From: Microcoleus vaginatus PCC 9802
GTDB lineage: Bacteria > Cyanobacteriota > Cyanobacteriia > Cyanobacteriales > Microcoleaceae
Direction: 5' to 3'
Length of the DNA stretch: 64,000 nucleotides
Assembly (NCBI GenBank): GCA_022701275.1
Contig: CP031740.1
Coordinates: forward strand, 3,731,001-3,795,000
The notes under the pieces were generated by a model. It did not search any database. It was not told where the DNA came from and saw only the letters and a list, made by a program, of their open reading frames with translations. The position numbers and the translations under genes were made by a program. Below are positions 1-8,916 of this stretch, in pieces. Position 1 is the first letter of the stretch. Every line of letters begins with the position of its first letter.

Positions 1-110
1 AATAAAATTCACTCTTGGTAAAACAGGCTCAAAAGCCAGTTCTTGAGAATGGCGCAAGATGTTAGTAGCCCCCATTGAGCTGCCAGACTAATCTAAAATT
101 TTAAATGGAT

Positions 111-434
111 TCAGGAGTCTGGAGCGATCGAACCCTCGTTGCCCGGCGCCGGCGCGTTGCCGTTTACGTCGCCGAGTTGCAGCCGCACGTCATCTATTGC
201 CTGATTTAGCTGGGCAATTTTATCTTCTAAACTCAGCCTTGCTACTTCCATCCCGTCGGCTTCGAGTTGGCTGGCTTTCCTCTGGCGGATTTTTCTGGTT
301 TTTGCGTCTGAAGGTTCACTCAGCAAAGCTTCAGCAGCGCGCCGCGACAGCACCGCGCCCAAAACTGCACCCACCAAGCCGCCAAGGGCAGCTCCGGCAA
401 TAAATCCCCCTGTAAAACCCTCTCGATTACTCAT
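111..434 (-). CDS. small glycine-rich membrane-anchored protein
   Basis: A 107-residue protein of unknown function. Residues 8-28 are a Gly/Ala-rich hydrophobic segment with small-residue spacing, like the N-terminus of YtxH/gas-vesicle-type small proteins. The rest is charged and probably helical (about residues 55-88), ending in a Pro/Gly/Asn-rich tail. It likely sits in a membrane by one N-terminal helix with the tail in the cytoplasm. A hairpin at 479-509 separates it from the upstream gene, so it is probably transcribed alone. No catalytic motif is visible; the family assignment is only a resemblance. Confidence 0.6.
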   Translation of the reverse strand: MSNREGFTGGFIAGAALGGLVGAVLGAVLSRRAAEALLSEPSDAKTRKIRQRKASQLEADGMEVARLSLEDKIAQLNQAIDDVRLQLGDVNGNAPAPGNEGSIAPDS

Positions 435-478
435 AGCTCAACTCAACTGCGCGATATTTCCTTATTTTGTTTATTTTG

Positions 479-509
479 ACACTCTCCCGGTGAGAAACCG
501 GGAGAGTGT
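479..509. terminator. perfect 13-bp hairpin, possible terminator
   Basis: Arms 479-491 and 497-509 are perfectly complementary (ACACTCTCCCGGT / ACCGGGAGAGTGT) with a 5-nt loop. It lies between two minus-strand genes. There is no clear U-run on either strand, so intrinsic termination is uncertain. Confidence 0.45.
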
Positions 510-632
510 TAGTTGTCAGGTAGGCGTTGCACCATTTGAAAAGGATGCTTGTGGGGTGTCCCGCCTGCTGTGAAAATGCACGCCTTCGGGTTCATTGGCC
601 CATCCCACAAAACAATCAAAATCATCCCGCAA

Positions 633-1007
633 TTATGCAACACCGTCAGGTAAGGCGAGAATTCCGACTTCAGAGTTAAAGCGGATCATTTCCAAAGATC
701 GATCGCCATAAAGGTCTTCAATGTGTTCCAAGCAGCAGTCGATCGCGAAATCGTTCAATTGGGCCGGCTCAACGCCGTACATATCCTGAAACACCTCTGA
801 GTCTACCCGACAAAAGCGCGGTCGATCGCCGTAAATTCCGCATTCTCGGGTCGCTTTGTCAAAATTGATACACCAACCGTCATCTCCAACTAAGCTCAAA
901 TAGAGCGATAATTCGTCTTCAGATAAATACTCGTCTAAGTCGGGGCGCTCTGTTGGGTCGAGGTAACAACAAGCACCGCACTGCTTTACGCAACGCCAAG
1001 TAGCCAT
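633..1007 (-). CDS. YkgJ-family cysteine-cluster protein
   Basis: A 124-residue protein of the YkgJ/UPF0153 family. Cysteines match the family pattern for a bound metal or Fe-S cluster: CvkqCGACCyl at residues 6-14, then WCINFD, ECGIYGDRPRFCR and CCLEH. The family is widespread and its function unsettled. Length and start are typical. The upstream region (1013-1051) is a heptamer repeat tract, so the promoter must lie in or beyond it. Confidence 0.85.
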   Translation of the reverse strand: MATWRCVKQCGACCYLDPTERPDLDEYLSEDELSLYLSLVGDDGWCINFDKATRECGIYGDRPRFCRVDSEVFQDMYGVEPAQLNDFAIDCCLEHIEDLYGDRSLEMIRFNSEVGILALPDGVA

Positions 1008-1012
1008 AGTTT

Positions 1013-1051
1013 GATTTTAGATTTTAGATTTTAGATTTTAGATTTTAGATT
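1013..1051. repeat. ATTTTAG heptamer tandem repeat
   Basis: About five perfect head-to-tail copies of a 7-nt unit ATTTTAG just upstream of the YkgJ gene. Degenerate copies recur at 1150-1175 and 3780-3800, and in the hairpin loop at 5003-5022. This is the short tandemly repeated repetitive (STRR) sequence type known from cyanobacteria. Confidence 0.85.
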
Positions 1052-1356
1052 CGGAGCATAATCGGGAAAATGCCAAACTTTAGGAGATTGGGGCTCTTCA
1101 AGTATATCAATTGCCAGCGCCGGAGGCAGATCTCCTCTAGGGGCCTTCGATTTTAGATTTGAGGTTTTAGATTCCGCTCACTTTCGGGGAAGGGGCATCA
1201 AATCCCTGGTTTGGTGTCACTGAGAGGTCGATCGTAGTTTACATTTTGTTGAATTTTGTAAAGTTCCTTAAAAAATATGGTCGATCGCCCGGTAAAATCA
1301 GAAGCGGATTTTCTAATTCAACAATCTAGACTTAATCACTACAGTCAGGAGGACAC

Positions 1357-1497
1357 ATGGACTTTATAACCGATCTTTTCAGTGGTATGGCTGGTGTAGA
1401 CTACCAACTCATTGTTCAGGTAGCTTTAGTTGCAGCCGTCGTGCTTTCGGGCCCGATCGTGATTTTTCTGTTGGCAGCTAGAGGCGGCGACCTGTAA
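1357..1497 (+). CDS. psb30: photosystem II protein Psb30 (Ycf12)
   Basis: A 46-residue single-span membrane protein. The central hydrophobic stretch (about residues 17-40) followed by FLLAARGGDL matches Psb30/Ycf12, whose C-terminus reads FLLAxRxGxL. Psb30 is a peripheral small subunit of the photosystem II core that stabilises the dimer and helps during high light. A strong ribosome binding site (AGGAGGA, 1347-1353) lies just before the ATG. It is transcribed away from the YkgJ gene and towards recJ, which is convergent. Identification is from the C-terminal motif and size. Confidence 0.85.
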   Translation: MDFITDLFSGMAGVDYQLIVQVALVAAVVLSGPIVIFLLAARGGDL

Positions 1498-1618
1498 TTA
1501 TAGCACGCTCCGGGGCGATCGAGAGTTGGGAGTTTTGAGTTTTAAATTATTCAAAATTCACAACGCTCGATCGCCAATTTTCCATGATGCACGAAATTTT
1601 TTATCAAATACCGAGTTA

Positions 1619-3715
1619 TCAAATACCCAGGGCGTGTTTAGCAGTTTGAATCAAATTCTCAAAAAAAGGTAGAGATACATCGACTTCTCTAGCATCTTTG
1701 CGGGAGTTACCTAACAAACCGATGTTTTGTCCGGGTGAAACAGCCAGAACTTGGCCTTGAGAGTTGCGAATTCTCAATTCCTCGATCGACCCGGCGGGAG
1801 ATAGACTGCAAGAATAAGTGCGATCGCAGTAATCAAACTCAACTTTTCCCAACCTCGGTGGCCTGGAAGTAGCAGCATTTGCGGGCAGCCGGACACCCAA
1901 CAATTCTAACTCCACTGATGTCTTCCCATTAAAACTATTTTCCCGCAATCGGTAAGCAATATCAACCCGCCGAGGCAAAGGAAAATATTCCCCCCAACGC
2001 CAAGCAATCGCCTTCACACTAGCCGATGCTTTTCCATCTTGAGTTGCAGTTAGTTTAACGTGACCTCCTTTACCAACAATTTTCTGTTCAGTTATGCAAA
2101 CATTAGGCGTCCAAAAGACAGGAGCCTTATTTTCAATCCCGCAAGGTTCCAGAGCATCAATTTGTCGGTAAAGGTCGAGATTAATTTCAGCCAAATCTGC
2201 TCGCACGTCAACTGCAACCAGCGGTTTTAGGTGTTCCGGCTGCAAACATTGATTGGCAAAAATTGACAGTTGATTGCGGAATTCTTCGAGATTCTGAGCC
2301 GGCATAGAAAAACCGCCAGCCGCTTTGTGTCCGCCAAATTTAGTTAATAAATCCGCGCAAAAATTCAGCCCGTCAAATACATTAAACTCAGGAATTCCCC
2401 TCGCCGAACCCCTGATAATTTTATGGGCAACCGCCCCTACAGCCTCGTTTTCGCCAGCCTCATCCTCAAAAGTACCAATAAACACAGGTACGCCGTAGCG
2501 TTCCACCAACCGAGAAGCTACAATCCCGATCACCCCGTGGTGCCAACCCGGTTGCACGACAACTAAAACTCGTTCTTGCTGCAAGTCGAGCTCACTTTCC
2601 TCGCACCAAGCGATGGCTTCCTGCTCAATTTCCTGGCACAACTCCTGCCTGCGCTGATTAATTTGTTCGCACTGCATCGCGTTTTTAAGAGCCAATTCGC
2701 GATCGTCCGTAGTCAGCAACTCTATCACAATTTGAGGGTCAGCCAGCCGCCCCACAGCATTAATCCTGGGCCCGAGCCTAAAACCAATATCTTCAGGCTT
2801 TAAGGAATTATTAGTTTTATTTTGCGAGTTGAGAATTGAGGGACTTTCCGCACTTCCCGGCTGCACTCCCGCCACCTGAATCAAAGCCTGAATACCCGCC
2901 AATTGCGAGTGAGGCAACAGCCGCAAACCCCGCTTCACCCAGCGCCGATTAACTCCTGTCAAAGGCGCTAAATCCGCAATAGTTCCTAAAGTAAATAACT
3001 CCAGCAGCGGATTCACCAACCCGCCAAGTTTCTGCATATCAATTGCCAAAGTAATCGCCAAAACATAAGCAACGCCTACGCCCGCCAAACCGCGATAAGG
3101 TGAAGATTCCGCGATTAATTTCGGGTTGAGAATAGCATCAGCAGGCGGCAGTTTTGGTGGCAAATCGTGGTGGTCTGTAATAATAACTTTGACACCGAGT
3201 TCTCGCGCTCTGGCAACCGGGCCGTAGGCTGCAATTCCGTTGTCAACCGTGAGAATGAGAGCGACACCTTCCGAGTGAAATTCTTCTACAATGCGATCGT
3301 TAATCCCATAACCTTCTCGCATCCGGCTGGGAATAGCATAATCCACATTCGCCCCCAGAGCCCTCAGAGCTCGCAGCAACAAAGCGGTGCTCGTCATCCC
3401 GTCCGCATCGTAGTCGCCGCAAATCGCAATTTTTTGCCCTCCCGAAATCGCCTCCCGCAACAATTTGACACTCGCAGCCAAATCTGGAAACTCATCGTTT
3501 GGCGCGGGCAAAACCAGAGATTCCGGTTCGATAAACCCTTGCACTTCTTTCAGAGAATCGATGCCCCGGTTAATCAGTACCTGTGCCAGCAAGGGCGACA
3601 AACCGATTTCTGCGGCAAACTGTTCGGCTTGCTGTGGTTGAGGCGAATAAATTTGCCACCGTTGGTTTGGCAATCGGTGAAAATGCGGAGGCACAGATGT
3701 CGGTATCTCTTGCAC
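1619..3715 (-). CDS. recJ: single-stranded-DNA-specific exonuclease RecJ
   Basis: A 698-residue 5'-3' single-strand DNA exonuclease of the DHH phosphoesterase superfamily, acting in RecF-pathway recombination and mismatch/base-excision repair. Metal-binding motifs are intact: DYDADG at 101-106, DNG at 158-160, DHH at 181-183. Further on are GVGVAYVLA, the DHHA1-domain glycine motif GGHKAAGGFSMP, and a C-terminal OB-fold region. Length is in the range of cyanobacterial RecJ (about 700-800). It stands alone between psb30 and a bestrophin gene. Confidence 0.95.
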   Translation of the reverse strand: MQEIPTSVPPHFHRLPNQRWQIYSPQPQQAEQFAAEIGLSPLLAQVLINRGIDSLKEVQGFIEPESLVLPAPNDEFPDLAASVKLLREAISGGQKIAICGDYDADGMTSTALLLRALRALGANVDYAIPSRMREGYGINDRIVEEFHSEGVALILTVDNGIAAYGPVARARELGVKVIITDHHDLPPKLPPADAILNPKLIAESSPYRGLAGVGVAYVLAITLAIDMQKLGGLVNPLLELFTLGTIADLAPLTGVNRRWVKRGLRLLPHSQLAGIQALIQVAGVQPGSAESPSILNSQNKTNNSLKPEDIGFRLGPRINAVGRLADPQIVIELLTTDDRELALKNAMQCEQINQRRQELCQEIEQEAIAWCEESELDLQQERVLVVVQPGWHHGVIGIVASRLVERYGVPVFIGTFEDEAGENEAVGAVAHKIIRGSARGIPEFNVFDGLNFCADLLTKFGGHKAAGGFSMPAQNLEEFRNQLSIFANQCLQPEHLKPLVAVDVRADLAEINLDLYRQIDALEPCGIENKAPVFWTPNVCITEQKIVGKGGHVKLTATQDGKASASVKAIAWRWGEYFPLPRRVDIAYRLRENSFNGKTSVELELLGVRLPANAATSRPPRLGKVEFDYCDRTYSCSLSPAGSIEELRIRNSQGQVLAVSPGQNIGLLGNSRKDAREVDVSLPFFENLIQTAKHALGI

Positions 3716-4076
3716 GGAAGCTGAGGTTTAAATATACATAGTTAATCTTACCTAATTAAGTGCATCAGTCAATCAATTTGAGATTTGAGATTTTAGATTG
3801 ATGCTGATGAGTTTTTTGGGTAAAATCCAAAGGTTGTTTGTAGGAAAGCTTTTTTCGGAAGCTCTCACCGCACTCAAATAGGGATATAAGCCCTGACAGC
3901 AGTCGTGGAGAGCAAAAAATTTTAGACCCAAGTTCAAACGCCTCAGATTCATCTGTGGAGTCAATCTAAAATCTCGAATCTCAAATCGACTGGTGGGAGC
4001 CGAAGAACTAAGTTTACCAGGCATTTGCGCCGCCCGTGCTAGGGCGGGGCTAATTTAATTTAATGAGGAGACTTGC

Positions 4077-4982
4077 ATGAGTGGCGATCGACCACCTTGG
4101 TTTAAAATTGCATTACAGGTTCGGGGGTCTGTCATTCCCTCAATTTTGCCCCGCGTTTTGCTGTGCGGAGGCTTTGGAGTTCTTATTTCCCTGCTGCACT
4201 TTTTTAAGTTGCCAGTTTCCATGCCCATTTTGTCGAGTATTGTACCGAGTATTGTCCTGGGTTTACTGTTAGTTTTTCGGACAAATACAGCCTACGAAAG
4301 ATTTTGGGAAGGTAGAAAAATGTGGGGTACTTTAGTCAACAACGTCCGCAATTTGGCGCGCCAAATCTGGGTAGCTATTGAGGAAAAAGAGCCGCAGGAT
4401 ATCGTAATCAAAAAGTCAGTCCTGCGCCTGTTACCTGCCTTTGCAGTGGCAATGAAACTGCACTTGCGGCAAGAATCAGTCAATCCAGAGTTGGAGCCGT
4501 TAATGTCCCCAGCGCAGTACCAAAAGCTCAAATCGATGAACAATCCGCCCCTAGAAATTGCCTTTTGGATTGAGGACTATATGCACGAGCAGTACGAGCG
4601 CAATTGCCTGGATGTCTATCAGTTAACTGGTATGAATCAGTTGCTCAATTCTATGATTGATGTATTAGGAGGCTGCGAGCGGATTTTGAAGACGCCTATC
4701 CCTTTGGCTTACGCGATTCACCTGAAACAACTATTGTTGCTTTACTGTTTAGCACTGCCATTTCAAATGGTAAACGATTTGAGTTGGGGAACTGGTCCAG
4801 TTGTGGCTTTAATTAGTTTTACTTTATTCGGCATCGAAGAAATCGGCATTGAAATAGAAAATCCCTTCGGGCACGATGCCAATGATTTGCCTTTGGACAA
4901 TATGTGTGCTGCCATGCAGCGCAATATGGACGATTTAATTTCTTTATCTCCTAGCGTTCACGAACACGTGAAAGATAAGTAG
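4077..4982 (+). CDS. bestrophin-family anion channel (UPF0187)
   Basis: A 301-residue membrane protein of the bestrophin/UPF0187 family. Diagnostic parts: LGLLLVFRTNTAYERFWEGRKMWGTLVNNVRNLARQ split across residues 60-95, and C-terminal GIEEIGIEIENPFGHDANDLPLD, which corresponds to the Ca-clasp/aperture region. Bacterial members form pentameric anion channels; in cyanobacteria some act in the thylakoid membrane in ion or bicarbonate balance, though the role of this copy is not shown by sequence. A GAGG ribosome site precedes the ATG. A perfect hairpin at 4990-5043 follows. Confidence 0.9.
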   Translation: MSGDRPPWFKIALQVRGSVIPSILPRVLLCGGFGVLISLLHFFKLPVSMPILSSIVPSIVLGLLLVFRTNTAYERFWEGRKMWGTLVNNVRNLARQIWVAIEEKEPQDIVIKKSVLRLLPAFAVAMKLHLRQESVNPELEPLMSPAQYQKLKSMNNPPLEIAFWIEDYMHEQYERNCLDVYQLTGMNQLLNSMIDVLGGCERILKTPIPLAYAIHLKQLLLLYCLALPFQMVNDLSWGTGPVVALISFTLFGIEEIGIEIENPFGHDANDLPLDNMCAAMQRNMDDLISLSPSVHEHVKDK

Positions 4983-4989
4983 AGTCATT

Positions 4990-5043
4990 CCATTTTCGAT
5001 TTTAGATTTTAGATTTTAGATTGGTATCGAAAATCGAAAATGG
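4990..5043. terminator. hairpin with heptamer-repeat loop between convergent genes
   Basis: Perfect 14-bp arms (CCATTTTCGATTTT at 4990-5003; complement at 5030-5043) enclose ATTTTAG heptamer copies. It lies between the ends of the bestrophin gene (+) and lnt (-). The position suits a bidirectional terminator, though the loop is long. Confidence 0.5.
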
Positions 5044-5056
5044 TATAACCTACTGG

Positions 5057-6202
5057 TTAATTTTTAACAATAAACCGCATTAACCCAGCCCCTACTAACA
5101 ATAAAGGCGTCAGCCAATCTCCCCACCGCACGTACAAAGTCCGAGTTTGCCGCCGATAAATAGTAGCATCTCGGACTTCATAGGTATTAATTCCCGACTT
5201 CCAAACCGTCTCGCCACGAGGATTTACAAAAGCAGAGTAACCCGTATTAGTGGCAATAACTGCCCATCTATCTGTCTCAATTGCCCGCATCACATCGAGA
5301 GCGTGATGTTGAGCCAACATTGGCGGTTTATAATGGGCATTGTTGGAAGCTGTGAGCATAAATTCGCCTCCATTAGCCGCCTGATATCGGAAAATTTCCG
5401 CAAACGCAGAATCGTAACAAATTCCGACAATGGCGCGACCAAACGGCGTATCAAACAATTGTTGAGAATTGCCGGGTACTAAATGAGCATCTAAGGGAGA
5501 AAGCCGATTAATAATCCCGCCTAAGATTTCGTAAAAAGGGATATATTCGCCTAAAGGCACTAGCTTTAGTTTATCGTAGCGGCCGATAATTTCTCCCGTG
5601 CGATCGATCGCCAATAAGCTGTTAGTGATACTATTGTCTTGCTGGCCGAAGCCTCCCACCCAAGCCAGAACGCCGCGTTCGAGAATAGCTTGATAAAAAG
5701 AAAGAGTAGAACGTTGATACTCGTTTGTCCAGATAAAAGGCAAAGCCGTCTCTGGAATTAACACAGCATCGACTTTTCTATCCGCTAACTCTTTGTATCC
5801 ATTGGTGTAACCTTCCAAAGCGCGCGCCCAACCCCCTGAGTCAAACTTAATTTCGTTAGGAATATTTCCTTGAATAATGCCAATCTTTAAAGCGGTTGCA
5901 GCTTCTTGATTCAAAGGACGGTTGTATAAACTCCATCCCACAATATGCAAAACTACACACAAACTAGCAGGCAAAATATAAGCAATCCAATTCTTCCTTC
6001 TTCCTTCTTCCTTCTTCCTTCTTCCTTCAATAAAAGCTTCGGCGATTAAGCCATTTACTGCTACAAGAGCGGCTGTTACTGCGCTGGGCCCGGAGAGTTG
6101 ACCGAGGTGCAATATTGCTAAATTGTGCGGGCTTTGCGTATATGATAGGGATGTCCACCACAGCGAACCTGTACTCCAAATACTTTCTAAGGCACACCAC
6201 AA
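5057..6202 (-). CDS. lnt: apolipoprotein N-acyltransferase, C-terminal part (frameshifted)
   Basis: The C-terminal part of Lnt, the inner-membrane enzyme that adds the third acyl chain to lipoproteins. It holds the nitrilase-like domain with all catalytic residues: Glu in LIPETALPF, Lys in YDKLKLVPLGEY, Cys in GICYDSAF. A final membrane helix (LLLVGAGLMRF) ends the protein. The frame is open upstream to about 6328, overlapping the N-terminal piece in another frame, so the TTG at 6202 is only a formal start. Residues about 60-72 ([11 protein letters not shown]) are encoded by a GGAAGAA repeat inside the gene. Confidence 0.85.
   Translation of the reverse strand: MWCALESIWSTGSLWWTSLSYTQSPHNLAILHLGQLSGPSAVTAALVAVNGLIAEAFIEGRRKKEEGRRKNWIAYILPASLCVVLHIVGWSLYNRPLNQEAATALKIGIIQGNIPNEIKFDSGGWARALEGYTNGYKELADRKVDAVLIPETALPFIWTNEYQRSTLSFYQAILERGVLAWVGGFGQQDNSITNSLLAIDRTGEIIGRYDKLKLVPLGEYIPFYEILGGIINRLSPLDAHLVPGNSQQLFDTPFGRAIVGICYDSAFAEIFRYQAANGGEFMLTASNNAHYKPPMLAQHHALDVMRAIETDRWAVIATNTGYSAFVNPRGETVWKSGINTYEVRDATIYRRQTRTLYVRWGDWLTPLLLVGAGLMRFIVKN
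5991..6028. repeat. GGAAGAA-type heptamer repeat inside lnt
   Basis: About five copies of TTCTTCC on the + strand (GGAAGAA on the coding strand), read in frame as a basic/acidic linker. It falls at a loop between membrane helices, where extra residues are tolerable. Confidence 0.85.
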
Positions 6203-6245
6203 AGCTGTGCCAATTAAAACGCGAGTTACGGCTGAAAATTTAGAG

Positions 6246-6764
6246 CTACCCCCCCAGCCCCCCCTTGTAAAGGGGGGAGTTAAGAATAAGAATTGAATTT
6301 TTCCCGGGTAAAGTGAGGGAGTTGAGAATTACAAATAGCCACGCCCAAACGGCGACTAAGGCGGCTCCCCAGAGGGTGATGAATGCCCAGCAAAAAAGTG
6401 CTATCGCCAAACTCGGCCACCAAGGAACTCCCAACCAAGTCATCGGGTGAATTCCCCTAATCCAAGATAAAGCTAATCCGTGATAGCCAATTCCCCAGAG
6501 TGAAGGAAGAAGGAAGAATGAAGCAGGAAGAAGGAAGAATTTTTGTTGTTTTACTTCTTGAAGAGGCCTTTCATAACTAACAACCAAAATCCAGAGGGGA
6601 ACTAGGGCTACCCAAGCCAATAGCCAAGCATTTACTGGGGCGGTTGTCAATGCCATCAAAATGCCGCTAAAAAATGCGATCGCCCAGGCTAATGTTTTGG
6701 ATTTATGAACCGCGAGTTTTTCAAATTTGTGCCTGTTAAATATCGCCACTTGGATGATTGCCAA
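6246..6764 (-). CDS. lnt: apolipoprotein N-acyltransferase, N-terminal membrane part (frameshifted)
   Basis: The N-terminal 172 residues of Lnt with four or five membrane helices (for example WAIAFFSGILMALTTAP and WLLAWVALVPLWILVV). The family motif GIGYHGLALSWIRGIHPM is present. It ends in NSPLYKGGLGG and a TAG, both encoded by a short repeat with C7, C7 and G6 tracts at 6249-6277; the downstream part continues in another frame. A second GGAAGAA repeat encodes KFFLLPASFFLLPS near residue 80. Either a pseudogene, a phase-variable gene or an assembly error in a homopolymer. Confidence 0.8.
   Translation of the reverse strand: MAIIQVAIFNRHKFEKLAVHKSKTLAWAIAFFSGILMALTTAPVNAWLLAWVALVPLWILVVSYERPLQEVKQQKFFLLPASFFLLPSLWGIGYHGLALSWIRGIHPMTWLGVPWWPSLAIALFCWAFITLWGAALVAVWAWLFVILNSLTLPGKNSILILNSPLYKGGLGG
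6502..6540. repeat. second GGAAGAA-type repeat inside lnt
   Basis: Imperfect GGAAGAA heptamers within the N-terminal lnt segment, read as a Phe/Leu/Pro-rich insertion between membrane helices. Confidence 0.75.
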
Positions 6765-6875
6765 AAATAATAATTCCTAATTAATATATCAGATTAATCA
6801 GGAAGAAGGAAGCTCGGCCACGCGCAGTGTATGGGATTTAACAGAAAAAAATCTCTCAAATTCTACTTGCCAAAA

Positions 6876-6909
6876 CAAAAAGCGCCCCTATTTCTAGGAG
6901 CGCTTTTTG
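6876..6909 (-). terminator. psbA intrinsic terminator
   Basis: 15-nt arms CAAAAAGCGCCCCTA (6876-6890) and TAGGAGCGCTTTTTG (6895-6909) pair with one mismatch around a TTTC loop. On the minus strand the stem ends in a U-rich run just after the psbA stop codon at 6928. Confidence 0.85.
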
Positions 6910-6927
6910 TTAATCAAAAACTAAAAC

Positions 6928-8010
6928 TTAGCCGTTGATGGAAGGAGCAACCATTGCTACTGGGGTGACTTCCCCGGCGGCCAAGTCGAGAGGGAAGTTG
7001 TGAGCGTTGCGCTCGTGCATTACTTCCATACCCAAGTTAGCGCGGTTGATGACATCAGCCCAAGTATTGATCACGCGACCTTGCGAGTCGATAATCGATT
7101 GGTTGAAGTTGAAACCGTTCAAGTTAAACGCCATTGTCGATATACCCAAAGCGGTAAACCAGATACCGACAACTGGCCATGCACCTAACAAGAAGTGCAA
7201 AGAACGGCTGTTGTTAAAGCTCGCGTATTGGAAGATTAACCGACCGAAGTAGCCGTGGGCTGCGACGATGTTGTAGGTTTCTTCTTCTTGACCGAATTTG
7301 TAACCGTAGTTCAAAGATTCAGTTTCGGTTGTTTCACGAACCAAGGAAGAGGTAACTAAAGAACCGTGCATGGCGGAGAACAAGCTACCACCGAAGACAC
7401 CAGCAACTCCCAACATGTGGAACGGGTGCATCAGGATGTTGTGCTCGGCTTGGAACACGATCATGAAGTTGAATTGACCGGAGATACCCAAAGGCATACC
7501 GTCAGAGAAAGAACCTTGTCCGATGGGGTAGATCAAGAATACTGCGGTTGCTGCTGCAACTGGTGCAGAGTAAGCGACGCAGATCCAAGGACGCATACCT
7601 AAGCGGTAGGACAATTCCCATTCACGACCCATGTAGCAAAATACACCGATCAGGAAGTGGAAAATTACCAATTGGTAAGGGCCGCCGTTGTACAACCACT
7701 CATCGAGGGAAGCTGCTTCCCAGATTGGGTAGAAGTGAAGACCAATTGCGTTTGAAGAAGGAACAACAGCACCTGTGATGATGTTGTTACCGTACATCAA
7801 GGAACCTGCAACTGGTTCGCGGATGCCGTCGATGTCCACAGGAGGAGCAGCGATGAAGGCGATGATGTAGCAGATGGTGGCACTCAGCAAGGTGGGAATC
7901 ATCAAGACGCCGAACCAACCCACATAAATGCGGTTGTCTGTGCTAGTTACCCACTCGCAGAACCGTTCCCAAACGTTGCCGCTTTCGCGACGCTGTACGG
8001 TTGTTGTCAT
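6928..8010 (-). CDS. psbA: photosystem II D1 protein, E130 (high-light) form
   Basis: The 360-residue D1 reaction-centre protein. Redox and ligand residues are in place: Tyr161 (YZ), Asp170, Glu189, His190, His198 (P680), His215, Ser264 (QB/herbicide site), His272, His332, Glu333, Asp342. C-terminal processing would fall after Ala344 (LDLA/AGEV), removing a 16-residue tail. Residue 130 is Glu ([10 protein letters not shown]), as in the D1:2 isoform induced by high light; Gln marks the low-light form. It has its own terminator and a long upstream region with an HLR1-like site. Cyanobacteria usually hold several psbA copies. Confidence 0.98.
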   Translation of the reverse strand: MTTTVQRRESGNVWERFCEWVTSTDNRIYVGWFGVLMIPTLLSATICYIIAFIAAPPVDIDGIREPVAGSLMYGNNIITGAVVPSSNAIGLHFYPIWEAASLDEWLYNGGPYQLVIFHFLIGVFCYMGREWELSYRLGMRPWICVAYSAPVAAATAVFLIYPIGQGSFSDGMPLGISGQFNFMIVFQAEHNILMHPFHMLGVAGVFGGSLFSAMHGSLVTSSLVRETTETESLNYGYKFGQEEETYNIVAAHGYFGRLIFQYASFNNSRSLHFLLGAWPVVGIWFTALGISTMAFNLNGFNFNQSIIDSQGRVINTWADVINRANLGMEVMHERNAHNFPLDLAAGEVTPVAMVAPSING

Positions 8011-8127
8011 TTGGTTTATGATGGCTTAATTGAATTTTCAAGGTTCGTTGTGGGGATGCCCCACGCTTATATTAGTAACATCATTCACTAAAGTTTGCCA
8101 AGGGATTACTGCTGACAATTAAAAGAT

Positions 8128-8145
8128 TTTACAAACATTTACAAA
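8128..8145. promoter_or_regulatory. HLR1-like RpaB site upstream of psbA
   Basis: TTTACAAA-CA-TTTACAAA fits the published HLR1 consensus (two (G/T)TTACA(A/T)(A/T) boxes two bases apart) exactly. It lies about 120-135 bases upstream of the psbA start. A further single box (TTTACAAA) is at 8176-8183. HLR1 is bound by the response regulator RpaB, which controls high-light genes. Occupancy is inferred. Confidence 0.6.
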
Positions 8146-8403
8146 AATTGGATTCTTGATAAATATTTATTGTTTTTTACAAAGTAATATTACCCCCCTA
8201 ACACGTTAAATATAGCGACCTGAAGAACTGAATTTATTATCGGTAGGTTAATCCAGCACTTCGAGCTAATTATTTTTGTTCAGGTCGATTCTCTTTCTAT
8301 CTAAATATCTGTTAATTAAGTCTTGAAGAGATAATTTTTAATATTTATTAACCTATAATTGGTGACTTCTGCGAGGGGAAATTTTTATAGGGAGAATAGG
8401 GAA

Positions 8404-8521
8404 AACCGGGTTTCTAGTGCGATCGCGCTACATTCTCAATAATCTCCAATCCACCGGTTTATTGACGAAAAAAGAAACCCGGTTTCTGAGGCGCTTGGCA
8501 ATAGAAATCAACCGGGTTTCT
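8404..8521. repeat. AGAAACCCGGTTTCT short palindromes (three copies)
   Basis: Palindromic units at 8404-8415, 8472-8487 and 8508-8521 in the psbA-HIT gap. Related copies lie at 12951-12964 and 34795-34810. The rest of 8146-8558 is AT-rich with no gene seen. Confidence 0.65.
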
Positions 8522-8558
8522 GAGGATGAGTCCGCAAGTTCTGCGTAAAAATTAGGCT

Positions 8559-8906
8559 TTAGCCTGGGGGCCACTTCATCTGCCGTCCGCCGAGAATGTG
8601 AAGGTGCAGGTGGTCTACAGTTTGGCCGCCGTCGCTGCCGCTATTAATGACGACGCGATAGCCGTTGCTAAGTCCGAGTTGTTCTGCTACCCGTTTGACA
8701 GTCAGCAGCAAGTGTCCCATGAGAGCATGATCTCCCGACTCGGCATCGGCTAATTTGGCAATAGGCTGTTTGGGAATGACTAGGATGTGGACGGGTGCTT
8801 GCGGATGGATATCTCTGAACGCGAGGGCCAAGTCGTCTTCATAAACGATGTCTGCTGGAATCTCTTTGCGGATGATTTTGCTGAAAAGCGTTTCTTGAGT
8901 TGTCAT
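8559..8906 (-). CDS. HIT-family (HINT-type) nucleotide-binding protein
   Basis: A 115-residue histidine-triad protein. The catalytic motif HLHLHILGG (about residues 99-107) and the N-terminal block [20 protein letters not shown] are typical of HINT proteins, which hydrolyse nucleoside phosphoramidates and bind purine nucleotides as dimers in the cytoplasm. Full length. It starts at the edge of a homopurine repeat block and diverges from comM, so its promoter must lie in or across the repeat. Confidence 0.93.
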   Translation of the reverse strand: MTTQETLFSKIIRKEIPADIVYEDDLALAFRDIHPQAPVHILVIPKQPIAKLADAESGDHALMGHLLLTVKRVAEQLGLSNGYRVVINSGSDGGQTVDHLHLHILGGRQMKWPPG

Positions 8907-8916
8907 GGGTGTTAAC

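Noticed and set aside
3773-4024. 83-codon minus-strand frame between recJ and the bestrophin gene
   Set aside because: Both ends are made of ATTTTAG-type repeat sequence and there is no ribosome site or family pattern.
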